This document shows, piece by piece, positions 20,329 through 28,261 of a stretch of 64,000 nucleotides of DNA. The notes below the pieces were generated by a model. That model searched no databases. It worked only from the letters and a program-made list of their open reading frames with translations, and had not been told where the DNA came from. Made by a program: the position numbers and the translations under genes. The stretch's first letter is position 1. Each line of letters opens with the position of its first letter. The stretch is from Caldicellulosiruptor diazotrophicus (GTDB lineage: Bacteria > Bacillota > Thermoanaerobacteria > Caldicellulosiruptorales > Caldicellulosiruptoraceae), in contig NZ_AP024480.1 in NCBI RefSeq assembly GCF_017347585.1, forward strand, positions 1,510,001 through 1,574,000, given 5' to 3'.

Positions 20329-21645
20329 ATGTTAAAAGCAAAAAATAGTTTAGGACTCATACTCTTTCCTGCCTTTGACTGGAGAATTTCTCCAACGCAT
20401 CCTGAAAGAGAAGAAAGACTTTTGTATACAATTGACCAGATAGAAGAAGAGGGGCTTTTTGACTATGAAAATATAAAAATTTACAATCCAGAAATGATTG
20501 AGTCAAAATATATAGAAATGACCCATTTTTGCATCCCCGCTATTTCTTCAATTGTTACCGTATCTCACAAGATAGCTGCAGGCTCAGCAATAACTATTGC
20601 TAAAAAGGTTCTGTCAAAAGAAGTGGAAAAAGGATTTGCTCTCATCCGACCACCCGGCCATCATGCACACAGAATAACATATGGTGACAAAGGATTTTGT
20701 ATCATAAATAATGAGGCGATAATGGTGGAATATTTAAGAAAAGAATATAAAATTAAAAAGATAGCAATAATTGACACTGACTGTCATCACGGTGATGGAA
20801 CGCAGGATATCTTTTGGAACGACAAAGATGTCTTGTTTATCTCTTTGCACCAAGATGGCACAACCCTATATCCCGGAACTGGTTTTACTGACGAAATTGG
20901 CGGACCGTCAGCAATTGGTTATACTTTAAATCTCCCCTTGCCACCATATACATCTGATGAAGGATTTTTGTACTGCTTAGACAATCTTATTATCCCTGTT
21001 TTAGAAGAATTCAAGCCTGACATCATAATAAACTCAGCAGGGCAGGATAACCATTATTCTGACCCACTGACAAACATGAACTTTTCAGCACAAGGATATG
21101 CAAAACTCACAGAAAAGTTAAGCCCAAATATTTCTGTTTTAGAAGGCGGGTATTCTATTGAAAGTGCCCTCCCTTACGTCAATTTGGGTATAATATTTGC
21201 GCTTGCGGGTATTGACTATTCGAACATAAAAGAACCTGACTACAATCCTGAAAAACTTAAACAGTCTCAAAGAATAACTGATTACATCAAACGGCTTTGT
21301 GAACATGTATACAGTATATGGAAATCAAAAGAAGAATCAGAATACAAAATCAAAATGGCAAATCAAGATTATTATGTCAGAAAAAAATCCATTTATTATG
21401 ACACAATGGGATTCAGAGAAAATCAGCTTGAAAAAATAAAAATCTGCAAAAAATGCTCAGGTCTAATATTAATAGACTCCCTTTGTTTGGGATATAGGGT
21501 TTTAGCCATAGTAATTCCACACGACGCATGTAATGACTGCGAAAATGAAGGTCACAAGCTCTTTGAAAATACTGAGGTTGGAGACTATTCTCATATACTT
21601 TTGCAGGATAAAAAGAGTTTTGAGCTTTTTAGAAAAACATCATAA
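20329..21645 (+). CDS. Histone-deacetylase-family hydrolase with C-terminal zinc-ribbon-like tail
   Basis: Arginase-fold zinc hydrolase of the HDAC/acetoin-utilisation/acetylpolyamine-amidohydrolase family, 438 residues. Catalytic residues look intact: His111-His112 (RPPGHHA), the zinc ligands Asp151 and His153 (DTDCHHGDG), a third ligand Asp240 (NSAGQD) and the transition-state Tyr275 (LEGGY). After about residue 320 there is an extra domain of 110-120 residues with paired cysteines at 373/376 and 401/404, resembling a zinc ribbon, which typical family members lack. GAGGAG precedes the ATG. The acyl substrate is unknown; polyamine, small-molecule or protein lysine deacylation are all possible. 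Confidence 0.88.
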   Translation: MLKAKNSLGLILFPAFDWRISPTHPEREERLLYTIDQIEEEGLFDYENIKIYNPEMIESKYIEMTHFCIPAISSIVTVSHKIAAGSAITIAKKVLSKEVEKGFALIRPPGHHAHRITYGDKGFCIINNEAIMVEYLRKEYKIKKIAIIDTDCHHGDGTQDIFWNDKDVLFISLHQDGTTLYPGTGFTDEIGGPSAIGYTLNLPLPPYTSDEGFLYCLDNLIIPVLEEFKPDIIINSAGQDNHYSDPLTNMNFSAQGYAKLTEKLSPNISVLEGGYSIESALPYVNLGIIFALAGIDYSNIKEPDYNPEKLKQSQRITDYIKRLCEHVYSIWKSKEESEYKIKMANQDYYVRKKSIYYDTMGFRENQLEKIKICKKCSGLILIDSLCLGYRVLAIVIPHDACNDCENEGHKLFENTEVGDYSHILLQDKKSFELFRKTS

Positions 21646-21662
21646 AACTTCTATGGTTTGTT

Positions 21663-22559
21663 TTATTTTAAAAGATATTTCTCTTTTGTCTCTTTCAATT
21701 TCTCACCATTTATGAGCACCAAGCTGCCCTGCTTGAATTTTAGTTTTTTGGCTAAGTATTCACATTTTATTTTCAAAAGATAAAAAACATTTGATTGAAC
21801 ATCTTCAAAGTCATCCACAGTCTCAAAGTTTGCCTGCCCTTTTGAAATAATCACATCAGCAGTAGATATAAGATTTTTGACTTGCTCAGAGACAAAATCT
21901 TTGGGGACTCCTAAAAGCGCTGCTCCGCTCTCAATCACATTTGCAATCCTGTTCATGCCAACTTCCTCTGCATCTTCTAACGTAGCATCGTTAAGTACAG
22001 GCTTAGATTTTACAATGTAATAAACATTTTTCCCCATTTTATTTAAAATTTCTACCAATATCTTATCAAACACAATTTCACCTGCATTGTCACCGACAAT
22101 TACAATATTTTTTGCCTTCTCAATCTTTTCCTTTAATAGAGGATAGTCATCAATCCAAAATCCAAAATCAAACGCGTGTTCTAGTTCTTTATCAATATCA
22201 AAATCTCTCTGAATTCCCAAGTCAATAACATTGCCTGCAACAGAAACTTTCAACGCTTCATAAAGAGTATCATCAGCTCTTTGTACCTTTTCTTTCACTC
22301 TTGGATACAGTTCAAGTGCCAGTTTGTTTGAGGATTTTTTCGCTTCATAATATGGGTCTGGATTATTTATAAACTCATATGTCTTTAGCAATACAAGTGA
22401 AGAGTTATACGCTGGTGAGTCAGAAGGCTGCAAAGTTTTTATGAAATCCATAAGATTATAGAGCACTTCTATCTTTTTTTCATCGGGAACTTTTATCATC
22501 TCCATACATGAAACTGCCTGTTTTAGGTAGCAGTGAATGCAATCAACAAGGCTCTTCAA
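21663..22559 (-). CDS. DUF89 (ARMT1-like) damage-control phosphatase family protein
   Basis: Member of the DUF89 metal-dependent phosphatase family, some of which dephosphorylate damaged sugar-phosphate metabolites. The family signature VGDNAGEIVFD is near residue 150, with NDATLEDA and ISKGQANFET after it. The frame extends to 22640, but the family usually begins close to the DCxxC motif. A TTG at 22559 gives MKSLVDCIHCYLKQA, with AAAGGAGTGATC upstream, and leaves the divergent tRNA promoter free, so I chose it (298 residues). It converges on the deacetylase-family gene with only 17 bases between their stops. Confidence 0.85.
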   Translation of the reverse strand: MKSLVDCIHCYLKQAVSCMEMIKVPDEKKIEVLYNLMDFIKTLQPSDSPAYNSSLVLLKTYEFINNPDPYYEAKKSSNKLALELYPRVKEKVQRADDTLYEALKVSVAGNVIDLGIQRDFDIDKELEHAFDFGFWIDDYPLLKEKIEKAKNIVIVGDNAGEIVFDKILVEILNKMGKNVYYIVKSKPVLNDATLEDAEEVGMNRIANVIESGAALLGVPKDFVSEQVKNLISTADVIISKGQANFETVDDFEDVQSNVFYLLKIKCEYLAKKLKFKQGSLVLINGEKLKETKEKYLLK

Positions 22560-22625
22560 TTTAAAGATCACTCCTTTTGAAGTTAAATTATTTAGCCAAG
22601 CTACAAAATAAAGTATTAATAACTC

Positions 22626-22655
22626 TTGATTTGTTGTCAAGAAGAATATTATAAT
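22626..22655 (+). promoter_or_regulatory. Probable promoter of tRNA-Thr
   Basis: TTGATT (22626-22631), 18-base spacer, TATAAT (22650-22655). Predicted initiation is about 10 bases before the tRNA 5' end. It is a reasonable sigma-A match on sequence alone. Confidence 0.5.
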
Positions 22656-22671
22656 TGTATATGTCAGATAC

Positions 22672-22746
22672 GCTCCATTAGCTCAGTGGCAGAGCAGTCG
22701 ATTCGTAATCGACTGGTCGGGGGTTCGAATCCCCCATGGAGCTCCA
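22672..22746 (+). tRNA. tRNA-Thr (anticodon CGT)
   Basis: A full cloverleaf can be drawn: acceptor GCTCCAT/ATGGAGC, D arm GCTC..GAGC, anticodon stem GTCGA/TCGAC with the loop TTCGTAA, giving anticodon CGT (reads ACG), and the T arm GGGGG-TTCGAAT-CCCCC. The 3' CCA is encoded (22744-22746). Confidence 0.96.
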
Positions 22747-22785
22747 AAAATATTAGAAAATCAAGATATTTCGCCTTATAACGTA

Positions 22786-22998
22786 TCATAAAATTTTATA
22801 GAATTTTGCATTATGGATTAGCAAGAAATTTGCAAAACTGAAAAATAAGCGAGGCGGAGGGTATGTTGGACGAATAAAAAATAAAAACGATTTTTGGACA
22901 TGATCAAGGCAATCTTTATACACTATTAAGTAAGCTCTATCTGTATGTGGGTTATAGTTAAAATCTTTTAAAGTTTGTTTGTAATCTTTAATATCCAT
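22786..22998 (-). CDS. Small hypothetical protein, possibly a gene remnant
   Basis: A 70-residue frame that I cannot assign to a family. The first half is hydrophilic; the second half is aromatic and proline-rich (RPTYPPPRLFFSF) and looks like out-of-frame or decayed coding sequence. The reason to list it is a strong GAGGAGAG seven bases before its ATG. The opposite strand of the same stretch holds an open run ending in RGGGYVGRIKNKNDFW without a start, which may be the remains of another gene. It lies between the tRNA and the ABC exporter in an accessory-looking region. Confidence 0.35.
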   Translation of the reverse strand: MDIKDYKQTLKDFNYNPHTDRAYLIVYKDCLDHVQKSFLFFIRPTYPPPRLFFSFANFLLIHNAKFYKIL

Positions 22999-23150
22999 AT
23001 CAACACTCTCCTCAAAATTAATTAAATATAGTATTCTCCATTTTTTAATTTTCTTTCAAAAACAATACAATTCCATAATAAATACAAAAAGAGTACATAT
23101 CGCCCAAAAAACCTTCTACAACTTTTTGACACTACCCTTTTATATGTTTA

Positions 23151-23942
23151 TCATCTTTGGTCCCCCTGGTTCCACCAACATATTGTCAATATATATCCAC
23201 CTAACGAAGTGATTAAAAGACACACATAGCTTAAAATATTCAATTCTCTCTTAAGTTCTTCACCTGCCATTCCAGAATAAATTGCTGGTATGGTCCACGG
23301 GAAATATTGACCAAATCCAAGGTAGGGTGCAAAATTTGCCAATAATAATACCATTATTAGAAAACCAAGTGGTGCCAAATATCCTCGTGCTCGTAAAGCA
23401 AAAAACGAAATTGGTGTTCCGAGACTTATCACCATGCTTACTACCACAAAATATTTCTTAACAATTGATAATATGATATCATAATCCCATCTGGGTAATT
23501 TTAAAATTAAGCCAACAACAAAGCTTAAAATTAAATCTGAAATTGCCAACATAACACACAACAAAAGATAGACAATATATTTAGAGTTTAAGATAACAGA
23601 GCGGGAAATAGGTAAAGAGAGCAAATCTCTATAAGTATTATCTGAGTATTCTCTACCAAAAACAAAACTTGCAACAAACCCAAATGCAATTATTCCAACC
23701 AACCCGGTTCCTTGAGTAAGAAAGGTACCAAGATACGAAACCCAATCTACGGGTATGGAAAGCGTTGAAGTTTTTATTCTTAAAATACTTGATTCTGGAA
23801 TCAAATTGGGATTTTCTATTAAGTACATTATAACACCACCCATTATGGGTACTAAAGCGTAGACCATAAAAACTATCCACACAAATATCGATCTCTTAAG
23901 TTTTTTTAATTCAACAATAGTTGCTATTAAAATATCTGCCAT
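23151..23942 (-). CDS. ABC-2 type transporter permease
   Basis: Membrane subunit of an ABC exporter, 263 residues with about six hydrophobic segments (near 18-40, 70-90, 105-130, 145-170, 180-205 and 235-255) and the permease-family stretch GREYSDNTYRDLLSLP following the second helix, typical of ABC-2/NatB-type proteins. It directly follows the ATPase gene with three bases between, so the two form one transporter. The cargo is unknown; related pairs export peptides, antibiotics or ions. Confidence 0.88.
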   Translation of the reverse strand: MADILIATIVELKKLKRSIFVWIVFMVYALVPIMGGVIMYLIENPNLIPESSILRIKTSTLSIPVDWVSYLGTFLTQGTGLVGIIAFGFVASFVFGREYSDNTYRDLLSLPISRSVILNSKYIVYLLLCVMLAISDLILSFVVGLILKLPRWDYDIILSIVKKYFVVVSMVISLGTPISFFALRARGYLAPLGFLIMVLLLANFAPYLGFGQYFPWTIPAIYSGMAGEELKRELNILSYVCLLITSLGGYILTICWWNQGDQR

Positions 23943-23945
23943 TAT

Positions 23946-24854
23946 TCATTCCTCCTCGTTTCTTATGGTTCTGATAAAGAAAGATTCTAAATCCTCTTCA
24001 AAAGGATAGAGTTTATACGGAGGCAAGTCATTATTTGTCAGGAACTTACATATTTCGTCAGATCTACTTAATGCTCTCTCATCTAAAATTTCAATTTCAT
24101 TTTTGGTGTTTATAGACGGTACCCATCCTTTTTGCTTTAATAGTTCTATAGCTTTATAATTATCTTTTGTAGAAATCACTAATCTCTTTTTGAGTTGCTT
24201 TTCTAATTGCACAGATGTTAGTTCTTTTACAAGTTTTCCCCTATGAATAATTCCTATTTTTGTTGCTATCTTTGCAAGCTCGGCGAGAATATGACTTGAA
24301 ACAAAAATTGTAGTTCCATTTTGAGAAAGCTCTCTCAGCATTTCTCTTACTTCAATTATCCCAATAGGATCTAATCCATTTAGCGGTTCGTCCAAAATTA
24401 GCAATTTAGGTTTATGGATTAACGCCTTTGCAAGTCCTAACCTTTGTAAGTTACCAAGTGATAAATTTTTTGCAAGTATATTCTGATACTCATTAAGTTT
24501 CAATTTTTCTATAATGTTATCTATAAGTGTCTTTTCTTTAAGTTTCCTTAACATAAAAAATAATTCCAGATTTTCTCTAACAGTAAGATTAGGGTAAGCA
24601 TATGTGGATTCTACTATGTATCCTATATCATTCCACTGCTCAAAACCTTTAGCTATATCCTTTCCAAACAAAAATACTTTTCCATCAGTTGGTTTCATCA
24701 TTCTAAGCAACATTCGTATTGTTGTAGTTTTTCCAGCACCATTCAAACCTACAAATCCGTAAATTTCACCCTCTTCTATCTCAATATTAACTTTATTAAC
24801 AGCTATAAAACTTTTGAATTTTTTACTTAAATCTTCTGTGATTATTACTTTCAT
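23946..24854 (-). CDS. ABC transporter ATP-binding protein
   Basis: ATPase of the exporter encoded with the downstream permease. It has Walker A GLNGAGKTTTIR, a Q-loop region, the ABC signature in the form LSLGNLQRLGLAKAL (the second residue of LSGGQ differs), Walker B LLILDEPLNGLDP and a C-terminal extension of about 80 residues typical of bacitracin- or lantibiotic-type exporters. The frame reaches 24932, but GGAGGAG lies six bases before the ATG at 24854, giving 302 residues (MKVIITEDLSKKF). I saw no convincing promoter in the roughly 290 bases upstream. Confidence 0.93.
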   Translation of the reverse strand: MKVIITEDLSKKFKSFIAVNKVNIEIEEGEIYGFVGLNGAGKTTTIRMLLRMMKPTDGKVFLFGKDIAKGFEQWNDIGYIVESTYAYPNLTVRENLELFFMLRKLKEKTLIDNIIEKLKLNEYQNILAKNLSLGNLQRLGLAKALIHKPKLLILDEPLNGLDPIGIIEVREMLRELSQNGTTIFVSSHILAELAKIATKIGIIHRGKLVKELTSVQLEKQLKKRLVISTKDNYKAIELLKQKGWVPSINTKNEIEILDERALSRSDEICKFLTNNDLPPYKLYPFEEDLESFFIRTIRNEEE

Positions 24855-25148
24855 TTCTATCTCCTCCAAAAACATATTGCCTATTGAGTTGTGTGTATTT
24901 ATCATACTTCCTCTTTTATTTGACTTTCTCAAAACTCATAAGATTTGAAATAGTTTCTCAATAAAAAAGATATTCAAAAATCTTTAACATCAATACTTTG
25001 TATCCCTTGTGTTTTTGTGTTCTCGTATTTTGAAATTTTACCACAAGGAAACATCTCTCTATCTCTCTCAAAGATATTTTTTCTTTAAAAGTTACATTCT
25101 TCTATGCAACAACTTCATCAAAAAAAAAGACATATTTAGCTCACTCAC

Positions 25149-25454
25149 TTATTCAATTTCTTTTAAATAAAGCCATAAACATACGGGACAACATGGCATA
25201 AATACCCTCCTCACCACGGTATATTTTCTACCGTTAAATAATTCAATAATTTGTGATGTCTGATAAAGGTATATTTTAGCCCAATCCTCTTTTAGATCCA
25301 AATCTTCAAAACCATCATCTACGGTTGTAGAAAAACCATCTTTTCTTTCATACTTAATTGGTTCACCATTTTCATCAAACAGAAAAATTCTTATATACTT
25401 TTTTATACTTTCTTGTGGAGTAATATTATCATTTGTATTTTTATAATAAATCAT
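25149..25454 (-). CDS. Hypothetical protein with C-terminal cysteine cluster
   Basis: A 101-residue protein of no family I recognise. It is mainly hydrophilic and acidic in the middle (VDDGFEDLDLKEDWA) and ends in MPCCPVCLWLYLKEIE, an unusual cluster of three cysteines within five residues next to a hydrophobic end. GGGGAGG eight bases before the ATG supports real expression. It stands alone between the ABC exporter and the divergent hicB locus. Confidence 0.55.
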   Translation of the reverse strand: MIYYKNTNDNITPQESIKKYIRIFLFDENGEPIKYERKDGFSTTVDDGFEDLDLKEDWAKIYLYQTSQIIELFNGRKYTVVRRVFMPCCPVCLWLYLKEIE

Positions 25455-25671
25455 AATAAAAACCTCCCCTAATAAAATGTAATACTACTTATATATTCTC
25501 CAAAAATGTAAGCTGTCCCTTTTAATTCCCATTAAAAATTTTTTCTTTACCCTTCTTTTTATGATTTAGATACATTATTTTTATTTTCTTACATAATTTC
25601 AACATAGCACATTAATACTTATGGCATTATAAAAGTTAAAAAAACTATTCTTAAATTTTTGATATAAAGTT

Positions 25672-25701
25672 TTTACACCTGTAATTAACACATGTTATAA
25701 T
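25672..25701 (+). promoter_or_regulatory. Probable promoter of the hicAB remnant
   Basis: TTTACA (25672-25677), 18-base spacer, TATAAT (25696-25701), 19 bases before the remnant hicA start. HicB proteins usually repress their own promoter, so an operator may overlap it, but I cannot define one. The rest of the roughly 350-base gap between 25455 and 25802 holds the hicA remnant and AT-rich sequence with nothing else recognised. Confidence 0.5.
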
Positions 25702-25720
25702 ACAGCTATAGAAGGAGAAG

Positions 25721-25799
25721 GTGAACTTGAAACCAAAGGAATTAATAAAAAATACTCAAAAAAGATGGATGGTATGAAGTTAGACAGAAAGGAAGTTAG
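25721..25799 (+). pseudogene. hicA: Remnant of hicA toxin gene
   Basis: AAGGAG precedes a GTG (25721) or TTG (25727) that reads LKPKELIK, the start of HicA mRNA interferases. A run of six A at 25747-25752 then breaks the frame. With one A removed, the text continues ILKKDGWYEVRQKGS, the HicA N-terminal core, and stops at a TAG at 25797. The rest of the toxin, including the catalytic His that follows GS in HicA, is absent, and hicB starts four bases later. So the toxin carries both a frameshift and a C-terminal deletion. Confidence 0.75.
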
Positions 25800-25802
25800 A
25801 TA

Positions 25803-26213
25803 ATGGCAGATAAATACATTTTCCCATCTATTTTTGAACCGAGTGAAAATGGTGGATATCGTGTTACTTTCCCCGATTTACCTGGATGCATAACAGAAGG
25901 CAAAACACTTGAAGAAGCTTTATATATGGCTAAAGATGCTTTGGAATTACATTTATGTGGCTTAGAAGAAGACAACGAGGAAATCCCTGAACCTACTCCA
26001 CCTGAAAAGTTAGATATTCCAAAAGGTGCTTTTGTTGTTCCAATTGTTGTTTATATACCACCAGTGAGAGAAGAAATGGCAAACAATAGTGTAAATAAGA
26101 CTGTAACCTTACCAAGGTGGTTAAAGAAAGCTGCCGAAGAAGCTCATATTAATTTTTCTCAAGTTTTACAGCAAGTCTTAAAAGAAAAGCTCGGTATAAA
26201 AGACCGTAATTAG
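25803..26213 (+). CDS. hicB: HicB-family antitoxin (orphan)
   Basis: A 136-residue HicB antitoxin. The N-terminal RNase-H-like HicB domain shows GGYRVTFPDLPGCITEG and TLEEALYMAKDALELHL. A C-terminal DNA-binding segment of ribbon-helix-helix character follows (NKTVTLPRWLKKAAEEAHIN). AAAGGAAG provides the ribosome binding site. The reading frame is complete although its hicA partner is decayed, so it is an orphan that could still repress its promoter or neutralise other HicA toxins. Confidence 0.92.
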   Translation: MADKYIFPSIFEPSENGGYRVTFPDLPGCITEGKTLEEALYMAKDALELHLCGLEEDNEEIPEPTPPEKLDIPKGAFVVPIVVYIPPVREEMANNSVNKTVTLPRWLKKAAEEAHINFSQVLQQVLKEKLGIKDRN

Positions 26214-26236
26214 AAGGGCTGACTTCTCATTTTTTT
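26212..26236 (+). terminator. Probable terminator after hicB
   Basis: Stem AGAAG/CTTCT with a 6-base loop, followed by CATTTTTTT. It begins inside the hicB stop codon. The short stem makes it a modest candidate. Confidence 0.45.
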
Positions 26237-26345
26237 AAAAGCCATTAATTCTTGGCTTCTCAAACAGATAACTGAGTTTCATTACTTTAGCTTTGTTTAT
26301 TCCTCGGCAAAAAGAAAAAGAAAAAGAAGGTAAATTTGTTAGTTT

Positions 26346-26930
26346 TTACAACACCTCTTTGATTAGGGCAAAATCTATTTCAAGGTCTTCAAAGATACAA
26401 ACCTTGACCTTGTCACTGAAGGTGTAAACTTCTGGCGGCAGATAATCTTCATTGTCTTTGAGTCTGTATACTAAAATTGTTTGGTTGTTTGGATTTACAA
26501 TCCAATATTCTTTGACTTTAAACTGTGTGTAAAGATTGAGTTTTCGGATATAATCATGTGAAAAATTGCTCTCTGATACAACCTCAATTATCATCTCAGG
26601 AGCTCCAACACAGCCTCTTTCAGTAGTAAGTTTTTTCTTATCACATATGATTGATATATCAGGCTGGACAACATTTGTTGCTTTGCTCTCATCCTGCCCT
26701 TCCTCTACAAGGACAACATCAAACGGAGCTGTGTATAACTTGCAGGACTTATTAGAAGATTTGAGATAATTTTTCATCAATGTTGCAAGCTCTATTACAA
26801 TTTCCTGGTGTACCCTTGACGGTGCAGGGCCCATATCATAAATAACACCATCAACAAGCTCTACCCTTGCGTCTTCAGACAGCTCAAGGTAATCTGCATA
26901 GGTATAAACTTTAGGTATCCTTGCTTCCAT
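26346..26930 (-). CDS. Uma2-family putative endonuclease (DUF820)
   Basis: A 194-residue Uma2/DUF820 protein with the restriction-endonuclease-like fold. It has YTYADYLELSEDARVELVDG at the N-terminus, the PD-(D/E)XK-type residues in QPDISII and APEMIIEVVSES, and the conserved FKVKEYWIVNP. Such genes occur in many scattered copies in some genomes and their role is unknown. It is a lone gene with about 200 bases on its 5' side. Confidence 0.85.
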   Translation of the reverse strand: MEARIPKVYTYADYLELSEDARVELVDGVIYDMGPAPSRVHQEIVIELATLMKNYLKSSNKSCKLYTAPFDVVLVEEGQDESKATNVVQPDISIICDKKKLTTERGCVGAPEMIIEVVSESNFSHDYIRKLNLYTQFKVKEYWIVNPNNQTILVYRLKDNEDYLPPEVYTFSDKVKVCIFEDLEIDFALIKEVL

Positions 26931-27082
26931 TTAAATCACCTTTTTCTTAGACTTTGTTCATAAGATTTAAATCATTTATTAGCTCTACTTTTCATAATGG
27001 AATTACATATCTTAAAATATTCTATCACATTGTAAAAAGTTTGTCTTCATCTTCACCTACTCAAAATAATCTAAAAACAAAA

Positions 27083-27120
27083 ACCGCCATCTTATTTGAA
27101 TTTACAACACAGATGGCGGT
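27083..27120 (-). terminator. Strong intrinsic terminator of the iorA-to-CoA-binding unit
   Basis: Perfect 10-bp stem ACCGCCATCT/AGATGGCGGT with an 18-base loop; in minus-strand RNA it is followed by UUUUUGUUUUU. It lies 15 bases past the stop of the CoA-binding protein gene. Confidence 0.85.
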
Positions 27121-27134
27121 AAATCTTTTAAAAG

Positions 27135-27545
27135 TTATTTTTTGTGGTTTAACGCAACCAGAACACATGCATTGTAAATTGGAACTATGCTATTCTTTTC
27201 ACATAGCTTAATTAACTCATTACTTTCGGCTCCTGGCTGAAACCAAATATACTTTACTCCTATTTTTATCGCCTGTTCAATATATGACTTTCCTTTTTCT
27301 GGTGAAACAATCATACTCATGCAATCTATTTTTTGATTTAAATCCAACAATGTTTTGTATACCTTGTCACCCTCAATCTCATCGTACAAAGGATTTATGG
27401 CAAATACCTTGTAGCCATTCTCTTTGAGCTTTTTGTAAACCATGTATCCATATTTTTGCTTATTTGGTGTTGCACCAACCACAGCCCAGTTTTTAAAACT
27501 CAAAGCTAATGCAATAGCTTTGGCATCCACATCATTCCACCTCAT
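27135..27545 (-). CDS. CoA-binding domain protein (YccU-like)
   Basis: A 136-residue stand-alone CoA-binding (Rossmann) protein with NWAVVGATPNKQKYGYMVYK near the N-terminus and the later stretch YIWFQPGAES. It resembles the CoA-binding domain of succinyl-CoA synthetases but lacks the rest of the enzyme, and the function of such stand-alone proteins is not settled. Its start overlaps the preceding gene by four bases, and a strong terminator follows. Confidence 0.88.
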   Translation of the reverse strand: MRWNDVDAKAIALALSFKNWAVVGATPNKQKYGYMVYKKLKENGYKVFAINPLYDEIEGDKVYKTLLDLNQKIDCMSMIVSPEKGKSYIEQAIKIGVKYIWFQPGAESNELIKLCEKNSIVPIYNACVLVALNHKK

Positions 27546-28186
27546 TTTCTGCTCATAATAAAGTTATAAACCACATCCAGCCTGCTATCATCAAATTCAA
27601 AAGTATCTTTCCCAATTGAAATCAAAAGTTTGTTACCCACAACATTCATCCTCAAATCTTCACCATATTTGTCTTTATACATTTTCTTTAGGCTGAGCAT
27701 GAACTGTTTTACATTCTCTTTTCTATATTCGAACAAAAATTCATCAACAGCATCAACAATATCGTATTCTTTTATAATCACAGGGTCACGCAATACTCCT
27801 TCTCCACGTATTTCGATAGAGTTTGATTTTCGATCATATATAATCTTAAACTCGTTAGCTTTTGCTTCGTACATTAGTTCTTTAAATCCTTCTGAAACAT
27901 TATAGGTAATAACAGAGAAAAATCTATCCGACGGATATATTATCCGGGAAATATCGATACAAGCTTCAATAATATTATCTATCAAATAAGCATCTAATTT
28001 TTCTGCTAAAGCTGCTTCTTTAAATTTTATCGCAAACTCATTATAATCTTTGTAAGGAATATTAGTAAATTTGTCTTTTTCAAGTTCTTTCAAATCTTCT
28101 ACAAAAAAGTAAGCAAAACCTGCATTGCCGTTTTCTATGTCGTATTCCTCAAAGGAGTAGCCCATAACTAAAGCGTACCTTTTCAT
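27542..28186 (-). CDS. Hypothetical protein
   Basis: A soluble 214-residue protein I do not recognise, with mixed charged sequence, no membrane segment and no motif I can name. The frame extends to a TTG at 28201, but GGAGGGGAG is placed for the ATG at 28186 (MKRYALVMGYSFEEYD). It is translationally coupled to the CoA-binding protein (four-base overlap). A TATAAT-like box lies about 40 bases upstream but without a convincing -35. Confidence 0.75.
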   Translation of the reverse strand: MKRYALVMGYSFEEYDIENGNAGFAYFFVEDLKELEKDKFTNIPYKDYNEFAIKFKEAALAEKLDAYLIDNIIEACIDISRIIYPSDRFFSVITYNVSEGFKELMYEAKANEFKIIYDRKSNSIEIRGEGVLRDPVIIKEYDIVDAVDEFLFEYRKENVKQFMLSLKKMYKDKYGEDLRMNVVGNKLLISIGKDTFEFDDSRLDVVYNFIMSRK

Positions 28187-28261
28187 GGCTCTCCCCTCCA
28201 ATCAAAAAACATTTCTTATATATTATATACCACTCAAACGCACATTTGTATTAAAAAATTT

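Noticed and set aside
22810-22890. Plus-strand open stretch ending in RGGGYVGRIKNKNDFW
   Set aside because: No start codon or ribosome binding site, and no family recognised; noted only as a possible remnant under the small minus-strand gene.
23100-23140. Sequence resembling the end of an insertion element (reads TAGTGTCAAAAAGTTG on the minus strand)
   Set aside because: I found no matching inverted partner, target duplication or transposase nearby, so it is only a resemblance.
24855-25148. Gap of about 290 bases before the ABC ATPase gene
   Set aside because: Only AT-rich sequence; no promoter, hairpin or coding stretch convincing enough to list.
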